Made by a program: the position numbers and the translations under genes | Notes under the pieces: generated by a model | Databases searched by the model: none | The model's input: the letters and a program-made list of their open reading frames with translations, nothing else | What the model was told of the DNA's origin: nothing | Part shown: piece after piece, positions 1 to 5,926 of the stretch | How positions within the stretch are numbered: the stretch's first letter is position 1 | How the letters are laid out: each line of letters opens with the position of its first letter | Assembly (NCBI GenBank): GCA_031262005.1 | Contig: JAISIO010000016.1 | Coordinates: forward strand, 1-5,926 | Source of the DNA: Bacteroidales bacterium | Lineage (GTDB): Bacteria > Bacteroidota > Bacteroidia > Bacteroidales > UBA1715 | Direction: 5' to 3' | Length of the DNA stretch: 5,926 bases

Positions 1-370
1 TCCATTCGTTCGTTACTTTGGGTTTGTCTAACAACGATGCTTGGTCTTGTAGTGTAGGAACACGGTAGCCCGCAGGGCATGGGTCGTTTGCTTTTTCCCA
101 TTCTATGCCAGTAGGATAACTATTGTCCCAACTCGTTACACTGCCGGTAACAGCCCGAGCCGTTTTGCGATTCCATTGGTAAAACATTCCCGCATCTTCG
201 GGGTTGGCAGCAAAGGTGCCAGGTTCGGCTACGTTGCGTGTTGCCCAACGAACGCCGTTAATTACTACCGATTCGGTGGCAGATGAATCTGCACACACAC
301 CAAATGCTACTGCTGCCGTACTAAATAGCAGTAGCAGCAAACATGATGTCTTACAAAATGTTGTTTTCAT
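1..370 (-). CDS. Exported FISUMP-domain protein, 3' end cut off by the window edge
   Basis: The reading frame opens with ATG at 370-368 and stays open to the left edge, giving 123 codons with no stop, so only the N-terminal part is present. Residues 1-22 form a signal peptide: Lys-2 and Lys-7, then a leucine run at 11-15, then S-T-A-A-V-A with a likely signal peptidase I cut near residue 22. Cys-26 has Val before it, so a lipobox is unlikely. From residue 35 the sequence follows the Fibrobacter succinogenes major paralogous domain (FISUMP, TIGR02145) pattern: 'VVINGVRWATRNV', then 'AGMFYQWNRK' (60-69), a Trp-Asp-Asn turn (81-83), and 'DPCPAGYRVPT' (96-106). These secreted or surface proteins are common in Bacteroidota, where they occur as paralogues and are sometimes fused to adhesin-like or fimbrial modules; their biochemical role is not established. 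It starts 38 bp after the preceding small gene. GC is about 54% over 61-240, higher than the other genes here. Domain call is firm; function is unknown. Confidence 0.87.
   Translation of the reverse strand, partial: MKTTFCKTSCLLLLLFSTAAVAFGVCADSSATESVVINGVRWATRNVAEPGTFAANPEDAGMFYQWNRKTARAVTGSVTSWDNSYPTGIEWEKANDPCPAGYRVPTLQDQASLLDKPKVTNEW
305..336 (-). repeat. 10-bp inverted repeat in the FISUMP signal-peptide codons
   Basis: Positions 305-314 (TGCTACTGCT) and 327-336 (AGCAGTAGCA) are perfect reverse complements separated by 12 bases. In the minus-strand mRNA they could form a hairpin starting about 34 nt after the start codon's first base. The arms encode part of the leucine run and the Ala-Ala-Val-Ala segment, where CTG/CTA and GCA/GTA codons make such pairing likely by chance. 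The repeat is directly visible; a function is not. Confidence 0.5.
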
Positions 371-408
371 GGTATTTATAGATTTGTAGTTACTGATACT
401 TTTAAACT

Positions 409-717
409 TTATTTATTCATTGCAAATTGCATACAATAACGATCCAGATAGAGCAATTCATTGATGTCTTTTTCTAAATAGGCTTTACAAAAAAATTCTT
501 TAAAACGGCAGACCTCTCGGTAAATTGCAGAACGATTAGCAAATTGTATGGTCAAATAAATTAGTTCCAAACAACGCTCAAAAGCTCTTTCTGCTTGTTG
601 GTCGTTACCTTTAATCAACCAATTCTTAGTACGCGAAACTTCACTCCCAACATTTGCCATTTGCTGACTAAATGTCAATTCTGCCCAACGTCCTTCGGCT
701 AATGATTTGTGTTGCAT
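409..717 (-). CDS. Small helical protein of unknown function, partner of the DUF5674-like gene
   Basis: This 102-residue protein has no signal peptide or membrane segment and is expected in the cytoplasm. It looks all-helical. The N-terminal half carries what I recall as the conserved core of an uncharacterised family: 'GRWAELTFSQQMANVGSEVSR' in two pieces (G9-R10-W11 and Q19-M20-A21-N22-x-G24-S25-E26-V27-x-R29), then W33 and an 'AFERCLELIYLTI' helix (45-57). The C-terminal part is more divergent, with 'FFCKAY' (75-80) and a final aromatic helix 'LDRYCMQFAM' (91-100). Four cysteines (49, 70, 77, 95) are unusual for a protein this small. Its ATG at 717-715 shares one base with the TAA of the upstream gene, which fixes the start and implies translational coupling. 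GC is about 36% over 421-720. I recall related proteins near DUF5674 genes in candidate-phyla and Bacteroidota genomes, but that is unverified memory. No function can be assigned; the HEPN motif (Rx4-6H) is absent. Confidence 0.8.
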   Translation of the reverse strand: MQHKSLAEGRWAELTFSQQMANVGSEVSRTKNWLIKGNDQQAERAFERCLELIYLTIQFANRSAIYREVCRFKEFFCKAYLEKDINELLYLDRYCMQFAMNK

Positions 718-719
718 TA
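715..719 (-). promoter_or_regulatory. TAATG stop/start overlap (translational coupling)
   Basis: On the minus strand TAA (719-717) ends the DUF5674-like gene and ATG (717-715) starts the helical partner, sharing one base. Such junctions usually let a terminating ribosome re-initiate, keeping the two products in a roughly fixed ratio. No separate Shine-Dalgarno is evident; the preceding bases are A-rich (GAAAAA). Confidence 0.75.
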
Positions 720-1013
720 TTTTTCTATGATTTGATTAATAGTATATTTTATTTGATTTTGAATTTCAACATTTTCAACACCTCTGCTGCGATTATTTTG
801 AGCAGGACGAATATTTATCATAGAGTCAAATTCTAAAAAATCATCACCTTCTATAAAAGGGTATATATTGATACCCCACAAATCGTTTTGTTGAGAACCG
901 TTTTCCAAAAGCAATGTTTCCAAATCAGCGTGCAATTCCGCATCTAAAGCCACTTTTTGTCGTTCAATATCAACAACACCTTTGACCATATCGCCAAAAA
1001 AGTTAGCAGTCAT
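717..1013 (-). CDS. DUF5674-like small cytoplasmic protein
   Basis: From ATG at 1013-1011 the gene encodes 98 residues ending at TAA 719-717. Landmarks, in order: 'FFGDMVKGVVDIER' (5-18), 'AELHADLETLLLENGS' (25-40), 'DLWGINIYP' (44-52), 'FDSMINIRPAQNNRSRGVE' (62-80) and a terminal amphipathic helix (83-97). This matches my memory of the uncharacterised DUF5674 family, although I cannot confirm the accession. Charged or polar residues that look conserved and could form a site are E26, H28, E32, E37, N49, R69, N74, R75 and R77. There is no signal peptide. A TTG at 1034-1032 would add seven residues and overlap the barrel gene by 17 bp; I prefer ATG because it follows the barrel stop by 4 bp after a purine-rich stretch (AAGAAGTAAAGAA). 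As I recall the family, members begin some 15 residues earlier with a short strand-helix, so this copy may have a shortened N-terminus; an in-frame TGA at 1046-1044 rules out a much longer form. GC is about 32% over 721-1020. Confidence 0.78.
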   Translation of the reverse strand: MTANFFGDMVKGVVDIERQKVALDAELHADLETLLLENGSQQNDLWGINIYPFIEGDDFLEFDSMINIRPAQNNRSRGVENVEIQNQIKYTINQIIEK

Positions 1014-1017
1014 TTCT

Positions 1018-2757
1018 TTACTTCTTATTCCCAAACGAATAACTCAAACCCGCCAAGAAGTTGGTTCGTTGGCTCGGATACAGGTAAAATCGTTGATAGC
1101 GGGTGGCGGTAATGTTATTCACTCGGCAAAATATAACCAACGCCGTATTATAATAATAATCCAAATGAATATTGAAATCAACAATTGCAGACATTCGCAC
1201 CGCTTCATAGCGAGGTTCTGCTATGCCTTCCGAGAATTTTTCTGCCAAGGCATACTGAGAGCCGTAGGCAAAAAATTGAGTTGTTATCACCAGTTTATTT
1301 TGTGCCGTTAGTGGGTTTTGTATGTTATATTTCAGGTCTATTTGCGCTTCCACAGCCGGTTTGTGCCATGCGTGCTCCAGCGTATTGAGCGAATAACGAT
1401 TATAACTCAATTGCGCTAAAGCTGCAAACAATGGTTGCCTCACTCCTATTTCGCCGTGTACACGAAACATAGTTCCGTTATCGTACAGCGGCAGAAAGGT
1501 GTTTCCTGCGTTTGAAAAATCATTTACCCAAAAATGTTCATTATTGAAGGCTTTATACTGCACGTAGGCATTGAATGGAACTACGGTAGCCATTCGTCCT
1601 TGCGCTCCCACACGCACATCGGCAATAGTATTCGCAGGTTGCAAAAGCACAAAATCTTTTGTGTACGGATTTTCATTCAGCATTTCGAGCATGGAATACT
1701 GTTTATAGTTACCACTATACGAAATGTACGGCACAACGGTTTGTTTCAACACATTCGCCGAAAGGCGCACGTGTGGATGCAGTTTAAATGCACTGTTGCC
1801 GTCAATGGTTTGTTGTGCAAGCAATCCCACTTCAAACGTAATATCGTCCACCGTTTTTACCAAATACGGTTTAAGCGAAATTTGTGTTGTATTTTTCTTA
1901 ATTGCAGCACTATCAAGCGGCACAAAATTGACACCATGCCATTCGGTTGCAAATTCTGCCCCCAGACGCAAAGTGCCCACATTTTGTTTTACTTCTGCTT
2001 GTAGGTTAATGCTGTTTTCTATTTGTTGGGGGTTCATTACCGTAATGTTATGACCGAGATTTCCTGTATAATTCAAATAATCCAAATTTGCGGTATTCGA
2101 TTGCACGCCCACATAGCTTTGATTGGAAAATATGGTGCGGCGAATATCTTTTTTGTTATACGAAATTTCGGGAAATTCCGGCGAATTTACATCTCGCCCA
2201 TATTGTAAATACCTGTTAAATGATGGTTTAATACCCGCCGAAAGCGTTACAGTTGGCAAAAAACGTTTGGTATACACCGAAAGCGTGTTGTACATATAGT
2301 TTGCAGGATACTTTTCATCGTTTTCAAAACGGACTTTCCCGGCTGAAGAGTTGTGCAAAAACTCAATTCCATTTTGATACTGACGAGAACGTTCGGTCAT
2401 AAAACGCACATCTGCCATAAACGAATTATAGTTTCCGCCACCCACGGCAGCATAGCCACGGAATAAATCCTGTAATTTATCGCCTTTGACGCTCACAGCT
2501 CGCAATGTGCGCAATTCCGATACCACATCAACAGGCGCAGCTTCAAATGTATATTTCAGTTCCACCGGCACTTTCACCGTATCGTATGCCGTTGGGTTCA
2601 CCAAAAGTCGTTGCGCATCATTAATTTGCGGTTTATATTCCGAATATACTTTTATGGTTTTTCCCAATTCCGGTTCATCTTCTTGCTGTTGGGCAACAAG
2701 CGATTGTGTACAAAAAACACAAACGGCAATTACACTATATATTACTCTATTTTTCAT
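1018..2757 (-). CDS. Outer-membrane beta-barrel protein (TonB-receptor-like barrel without plug)
   Basis: This 579-residue protein starts at ATG 2757-2755. Residues 1-22 are a signal peptide (Lys-2, Arg-4, a hydrophobic core, then 'SLVA' before Gln-23). Residues 33-76 form a short periplasmic-looking segment, 'KVYSEYKPQIND' then 'VELKYTFEAAPVDVV', typical of Bacteroidota barrel proteins often auto-named 'TonB-dependent receptor'. From about residue 97 onward the sequence alternates polar and hydrophobic residues, is rich in Tyr, Phe and Asn, and has many predicted strands joined by short turns and longer loops. The C-terminus, with 'VNNITATRYQRFYLYPSQR' followed by a last strand ending in Tyr-Ser-Phe-Gly, resembles the final strands of TonB-receptor barrels, and its terminal aromatic fits recognition by the Bam machinery. 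Length is well under a full TonB receptor, and I see neither a carboxypeptidase-like N-domain nor a plug domain. It lies 39 bp behind the TPR gene, so it is probably co-expressed. Substrate and exact role are unknown; it could be a channel, a scaffold or part of an envelope complex. Confidence 0.85.
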   Translation of the reverse strand: MKNRVIYSVIAVCVFCTQSLVAQQQEDEPELGKTIKVYSEYKPQINDAQRLLVNPTAYDTVKVPVELKYTFEAAPVDVVSELRTLRAVSVKGDKLQDLFRGYAAVGGGNYNSFMADVRFMTERSRQYQNGIEFLHNSSAGKVRFENDEKYPANYMYNTLSVYTKRFLPTVTLSAGIKPSFNRYLQYGRDVNSPEFPEISYNKKDIRRTIFSNQSYVGVQSNTANLDYLNYTGNLGHNITVMNPQQIENSINLQAEVKQNVGTLRLGAEFATEWHGVNFVPLDSAAIKKNTTQISLKPYLVKTVDDITFEVGLLAQQTIDGNSAFKLHPHVRLSANVLKQTVVPYISYSGNYKQYSMLEMLNENPYTKDFVLLQPANTIADVRVGAQGRMATVVPFNAYVQYKAFNNEHFWVNDFSNAGNTFLPLYDNGTMFRVHGEIGVRQPLFAALAQLSYNRYSLNTLEHAWHKPAVEAQIDLKYNIQNPLTAQNKLVITTQFFAYGSQYALAEKFSEGIAEPRYEAVRMSAIVDFNIHLDYYYNTALVIFCRVNNITATRYQRFYLYPSQRTNFLAGLSYSFGNKK

Positions 2758-2796
2758 ATTACTAAACTCTACACTCTATTCTTTATTCACTAATAA

Positions 2797-5700
2797 CTAT
2801 TCAAACAATTCCGGATTATCCCCCATAGGCACCACCACTTCTGATTGTGCTTCGGCTTCAATCTTTTTCTCTATCTCAGCAGCTGCTATTGCATTAAGTA
2901 TATTGTTTACTTCGGTTATAATTCCGTCGTCGGGTATGGTATAATGTTGCAATACGTTTTGCAACGTGTAGCGCGCCTGAAACAGTTCATCACGGTCGAT
3001 AAATATTTGCGCCCACACAATGTAGGCTTTACCCAACCAATATTGATACGGCGAACCCTTTTCGAGAAAATCAAGAATTTCGGCTTCGCTGCTATCATAA
3101 TCGCCCATTTCATAATAGTGATTGATAACGTTAAATCGGGCTTCGGCACCTTCGCTTGTTTCTTGGTTGAGTGCAATTACTTTATACAGTGCCATTGCTT
3201 CCTGTGTATTGCTCTGTGCTTTGTAAGCATTTGCCATAAGCATTTGTACCCATCGTTTTTCTTCAGGCGAAATTTTTTCGTTTACCACATATTTTTTGGC
3301 AACAGCAAGTAATGCTTCCTGATTTTGTTGCTGAGCATAAATAGTAACCAGAGCTTTACGTGCAAATTGCAGATTTTGTTTTACCTCGGCTTCGGTTTCA
3401 AGTCGTTGCAAGAAAGGCAAGGCTTCATCGTAGCGTTCTTGGGTAAATAGTATATAGGCAGCATTGAGTAGCGAGGTTTCGGTAAATGAATTTCGTGGAG
3501 CTTGCAACACAAATAGGAAATCTACCAATGCATCATTGTAAGCATTGTTTGCAAACAAGCAATCAGCACGATAATAGTGCGCATTCAACTCAAAAAATCC
3601 TCCTGAATACCGGTTTATATAGCTTGTGAATAACGGAACGCTTTTTTCGCAATCACCGTTCAAATACAATTCCTGAGCAACCTCAAAACTCAATGTGTCT
3701 AATTGAGCCTCACTTACATCGGCATAGCCCCCTAATTGTTTCACATAATCGGAATAAGAATCTATATCGCTTTGATGCTTGTAAATATTGCGAATCATAT
3801 TGAGAGCAGTTTGCGCTTCGGGCGAACCGGGAAATAAATCAACAATTTTTTTATACATTACCAATGCTTCATCGTAATGCCCTGCATTATAAACTCCCAG
3901 CGCAATTTGCAACATTGATTTTTTATAATACGAACTTGTTTCATGATTTTCAACTATTGTTTTATACATTTCCAACGCTTCGGTTTCCTTGCCCACTTTC
4001 ATAAGTGCTTCGGCTTTTTCAAAAAGCGCATCAACAAAGAGTGCCGATGTGGGATAGGCGGCAATAAATTGTGTTAAAGCATCAATTTTTTCTTGCTGTT
4101 TATTGAGCAATCCGTAATTAAATGCCAATTGAAACAGCACATATTCCACATCAAACGTGCCTATGTTTTTTGCTATGGTATAATATTTTATAGCTTGTAA
4201 AAAGTCTTTGTTCATGTAGTAACTATCGCCTAAACGAATAGCTGCATCGGCATAAAAATCGGATTGTTTATCGGTTGCCAAATCCAAATATTTGCGAAAC
4301 CATTGCGCTGCCGTAGTATAATCGTGTTGGTTGAAATATATGTAGCCCATTGTATAGTGTGTACGTACATATTCGGGCAAATTATAACCGCCTTGCATAG
4401 TTAAAAATTCATTGAAATAGGTGCGAGCCTGTTCTGCTTCACCTTGTTTGAAATACGATTCGGCATTCCAATACACACACAAAGCCGCCACCGTTCTATT
4501 GTATTGCTTGTACTTTTGCGAAGCAGCAAACATGGCGCGAGCTTCATCATAGTCCAAATTATTGAACAATTCCAGTCCGCGATAGTATGCTATTTGCTGA
4601 TACGCCATTTGTAAATCGGTGGTTAATTGCGAAATGTGGTCGAGCGAAGTCAGCGCATCTTTATAATTACGCGACGATAGATAAATTTTTACCAACAAGG
4701 CATGAGCTTCGTCTTTAAACTCCGACTGCGGATAGCGCGCTATAAAATTTTGCATACCGGTAATAGCCTCATTAAATGGAGCTAACGACAATTCATATTG
4801 CAATTTAGCGTAATTAAAATCCGAGCGTTCTTGCAATTTGGGAAATACCGAATACTCCGATGCCGCCATGAATGCGTTGCGCGCTTTGTCCTTCGCTCCT
4901 ATTTTCAAATAGCTCTCGCCCAAATGATAGTAGGCATTCTGCGAAAGCGTATCGTTATGTCCGGTAACACGTTCCAAATTTTCTATTGCTTTGGGATAAT
5001 TTTCGTGATTATAGTACAAAAACCCTATTTCATAAAAATCCTCAACACTCGGATTGGTTACTGTTTGCACATATTTTTCGTAATACGGCAAGGAATTTTT
5101 ATATTGCAACGTTTTATAATACGCTCCTGCTATTACTTTATACACATCGGGCAATTGCGTAGGGTTTACCACCGATTCTATAGAAAGTCCGTAATGAATA
5201 GCTTTTTCGTACTGCTGTTGCTGATAGTATATTTGCGCAATATATGGTGCTACTACCGTCGCAAACATACCGGTGGTATCGGCAGCAAGTTTCTCGAAAC
5301 CGGGTAAGGCAGCATCGTAATTTTTATCCACATATTCCAAATATGAATAGTAATACAAGGCATTTTCAGCATACACCGATTGCGAATCCTTAGTTTCTTT
5401 GAAAATTTGTTTTGCCTTAGCAAATTCGCTCACTTTAAAATAACTATATGCCAATTTATAGAAATATTCCGCTAAATCTTTGTTGTTAAATCGCTTTATA
5501 TCAACTTTTTCATAATATTCGAGTGCTGTTTCAAAATTTTGATTGCGGAACAAGAAATTAGCATATTCAAAATACGCTCTGTAAATATGCGGACTTTCGG
5601 GATACGTGTCTATAAACTGCTTTATTAGCTGTTCGGCATCGCCATTGAATAAACGCAGAGCAGTTACTGCAACATAGAACTGCGCATCAATACGAATAGT

Positions 5701-5895
5701 ATATGTAAATTCAGAATTATCAGCTATTCGCATAAAACTTTGCTGTGCAGCACTATATTTATGGGCATCAAAAAGCGTGATTGCTTGCGTGAGTAAAGTA
5801 TTTTCATCACTATTGTCAATGGTTTTTTGGGCAAATGCAGCACAACATATAAACAAAAGGCAACAAATTGTTGTAGTAAATCTTCTCAGAATCAT
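2797..5895 (-). CDS. Large exported TPR solenoid protein (periplasmic scaffold)
   Basis: This 1032-residue protein starts at ATG 5895-5893 and ends at TAG 2799-2797. Residues 1-22 are a signal peptide ending 'AAFA' before Gln-23. The cysteine pairs at 11-12 and 17-18 lack a small residue at -1, so a lipoprotein is less likely than a soluble periplasmic form. Almost the whole mature chain is TPR. I can place about 22 repeats, for example near 35, 142, 214, 253, 286, 320, 475, 513, 551, 624, 661, 737, 773, 885, 920 and 953, with the typical alanine and aromatic spacing ('LGDSYYMNKDFLQAIKYY' at 555-572 is a clear one). Residues 704-735 look like a non-TPR linker. Residues 945-959 (K946-G-S-P-Y-Q-Y-W-L-G-K) match the 'KGTPHQYWLA' signature I know from a widespread Bacteroidota TPR family. 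A charged Ala/Glu helix (995-1016) and a short acidic tail finish the chain. Mature cysteines are only 473, 749 and 779. TPR arrays bind proteins; the barrel gene behind it is the obvious candidate partner. Function in the envelope is not known. Confidence 0.9.
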   Translation of the reverse strand: MILRRFTTTICCLLFICCAAFAQKTIDNSDENTLLTQAITLFDAHKYSAAQQSFMRIADNSEFTYTIRIDAQFYVAVTALRLFNGDAEQLIKQFIDTYPESPHIYRAYFEYANFLFRNQNFETALEYYEKVDIKRFNNKDLAEYFYKLAYSYFKVSEFAKAKQIFKETKDSQSVYAENALYYYSYLEYVDKNYDAALPGFEKLAADTTGMFATVVAPYIAQIYYQQQQYEKAIHYGLSIESVVNPTQLPDVYKVIAGAYYKTLQYKNSLPYYEKYVQTVTNPSVEDFYEIGFLYYNHENYPKAIENLERVTGHNDTLSQNAYYHLGESYLKIGAKDKARNAFMAASEYSVFPKLQERSDFNYAKLQYELSLAPFNEAITGMQNFIARYPQSEFKDEAHALLVKIYLSSRNYKDALTSLDHISQLTTDLQMAYQQIAYYRGLELFNNLDYDEARAMFAASQKYKQYNRTVAALCVYWNAESYFKQGEAEQARTYFNEFLTMQGGYNLPEYVRTHYTMGYIYFNQHDYTTAAQWFRKYLDLATDKQSDFYADAAIRLGDSYYMNKDFLQAIKYYTIAKNIGTFDVEYVLFQLAFNYGLLNKQQEKIDALTQFIAAYPTSALFVDALFEKAEALMKVGKETEALEMYKTIVENHETSSYYKKSMLQIALGVYNAGHYDEALVMYKKIVDLFPGSPEAQTALNMIRNIYKHQSDIDSYSDYVKQLGGYADVSEAQLDTLSFEVAQELYLNGDCEKSVPLFTSYINRYSGGFFELNAHYYRADCLFANNAYNDALVDFLFVLQAPRNSFTETSLLNAAYILFTQERYDEALPFLQRLETEAEVKQNLQFARKALVTIYAQQQNQEALLAVAKKYVVNEKISPEEKRWVQMLMANAYKAQSNTQEAMALYKVIALNQETSEGAEARFNVINHYYEMGDYDSSEAEILDFLEKGSPYQYWLGKAYIVWAQIFIDRDELFQARYTLQNVLQHYTIPDDGIITEVNNILNAIAAAEIEKKIEAEAQSEVVVPMGDNPELFE

Positions 5896-5926
5896 AGGTA
5901 TTTCTCATTTATTACCAACAAAAGTG

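Noticed and set aside
371..408. Possible terminator or promoter in the 38-bp gap before the FISUMP gene
   Set aside because: No GC-rich stem followed by a T-run and no TAnnTTTG match is present; it is simply AT-rich spacer.
1026..1040. TTCGTTTG-like promoter element just ahead of the small-gene cassette on the minus strand
   Set aside because: It is one mismatch from TAnnTTTG but lies inside barrel codons, with no convincing -33 TTG at the right distance, so I do not claim an internal promoter.
982..1311. 109-codon open frame on the plus strand
   Set aside because: It is antisense to the barrel and DUF5674-like genes, lacks any recognisable motif, and its sequence is explained by the real genes.
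2486..2944. 152-codon plus-strand frame spanning the gap between the TPR and barrel genes
   Set aside because: Although it covers the intergenic gap, it is Ser/Thr-rich shadow sequence over both coding ends and has no recognisable domain.
2916..3176. 86-codon minus-strand frame within the TPR gene
   Set aside because: It is an out-of-frame overlap inside a strongly supported TPR coding region, with no motif of its own.
4798..5307. 169-codon open frame on the plus strand
   Set aside because: It is antisense to the TPR gene, full of hydrophobic and Arg/Tyr residues typical of a reverse-frame shadow of TPR codons, with no motif or start signal.
2797..5895. Lipoprotein signal in the TPR protein because of cysteines at 11, 12, 17 and 18
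   Set aside because: None has a proper lipobox: the residue before Cys-17 is Ile and before Cys-18 is Cys. 'AFA' before Gln-23 fits signal peptidase I better.
5919..5926. CACTTTTG on the minus strand, 23 bp upstream of the TPR start, resembling the Bacteroidota -7 element TAnnTTTG
   Set aside because: It matches five of six fixed positions, which is common by chance in AT-rich DNA, and the -33 region lies outside the window. The 31 bp upstream of the TPR gene could equally hold the tail of a preceding gene.

Overview
The window looks like a chromosomal segment of a Bacteroidota bacterium, probably an uncultured or environmental Bacteroidales relative. Three things point there: a giant exported TPR protein with the C-terminal 'KGxPxQYWL' signature I associate with Bacteroidota, a plug-less outer-membrane barrel directly behind it, and a FISUMP-domain (Fibrobacter succinogenes major paralogous domain) exported protein. 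No Shine-Dalgarno sequences are obvious, which is usual in this phylum. This placement rests on recognised protein motifs, not on a search.

All five genes I can support lie on the minus strand, so transcription runs from high to low coordinates. In order they are: (1) a 1032-residue exported TPR solenoid protein (5895 to 2797); (2) after 39 bp, a 579-residue outer-membrane beta-barrel protein (2757 to 1018); (3) after 4 bp, a 98-residue cytoplasmic protein resembling DUF5674 (1013 to 717); (4) overlapping it by one base (TAATG), a 102-residue helical protein of unknown function (717 to 409); (5) after 38 bp, the start of a secreted FISUMP-domain protein (370 to the left edge, where it is cut off). 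No intergenic gap exceeds 39 bp. I see no terminator hairpin between genes and no gene on the plus strand. There is no RNA gene, insertion sequence, CRISPR array or long repeat.

Genes 1 and 2 read as a functional pair: a periplasmic TPR scaffold with a barrel partner in the outer membrane. Genes 3 and 4 are a second, tightly coupled unit. They are clearly AT-richer than their flanks (about 32-36% GC by hand count, against about 43% in the sampled part of the barrel gene and about 54% in the sampled part of the FISUMP gene). They encode no export signal, so they look like a small accessory cassette lodged behind the envelope genes. That cassette and the uncharacterised TPR-barrel pair are the most interesting items here.
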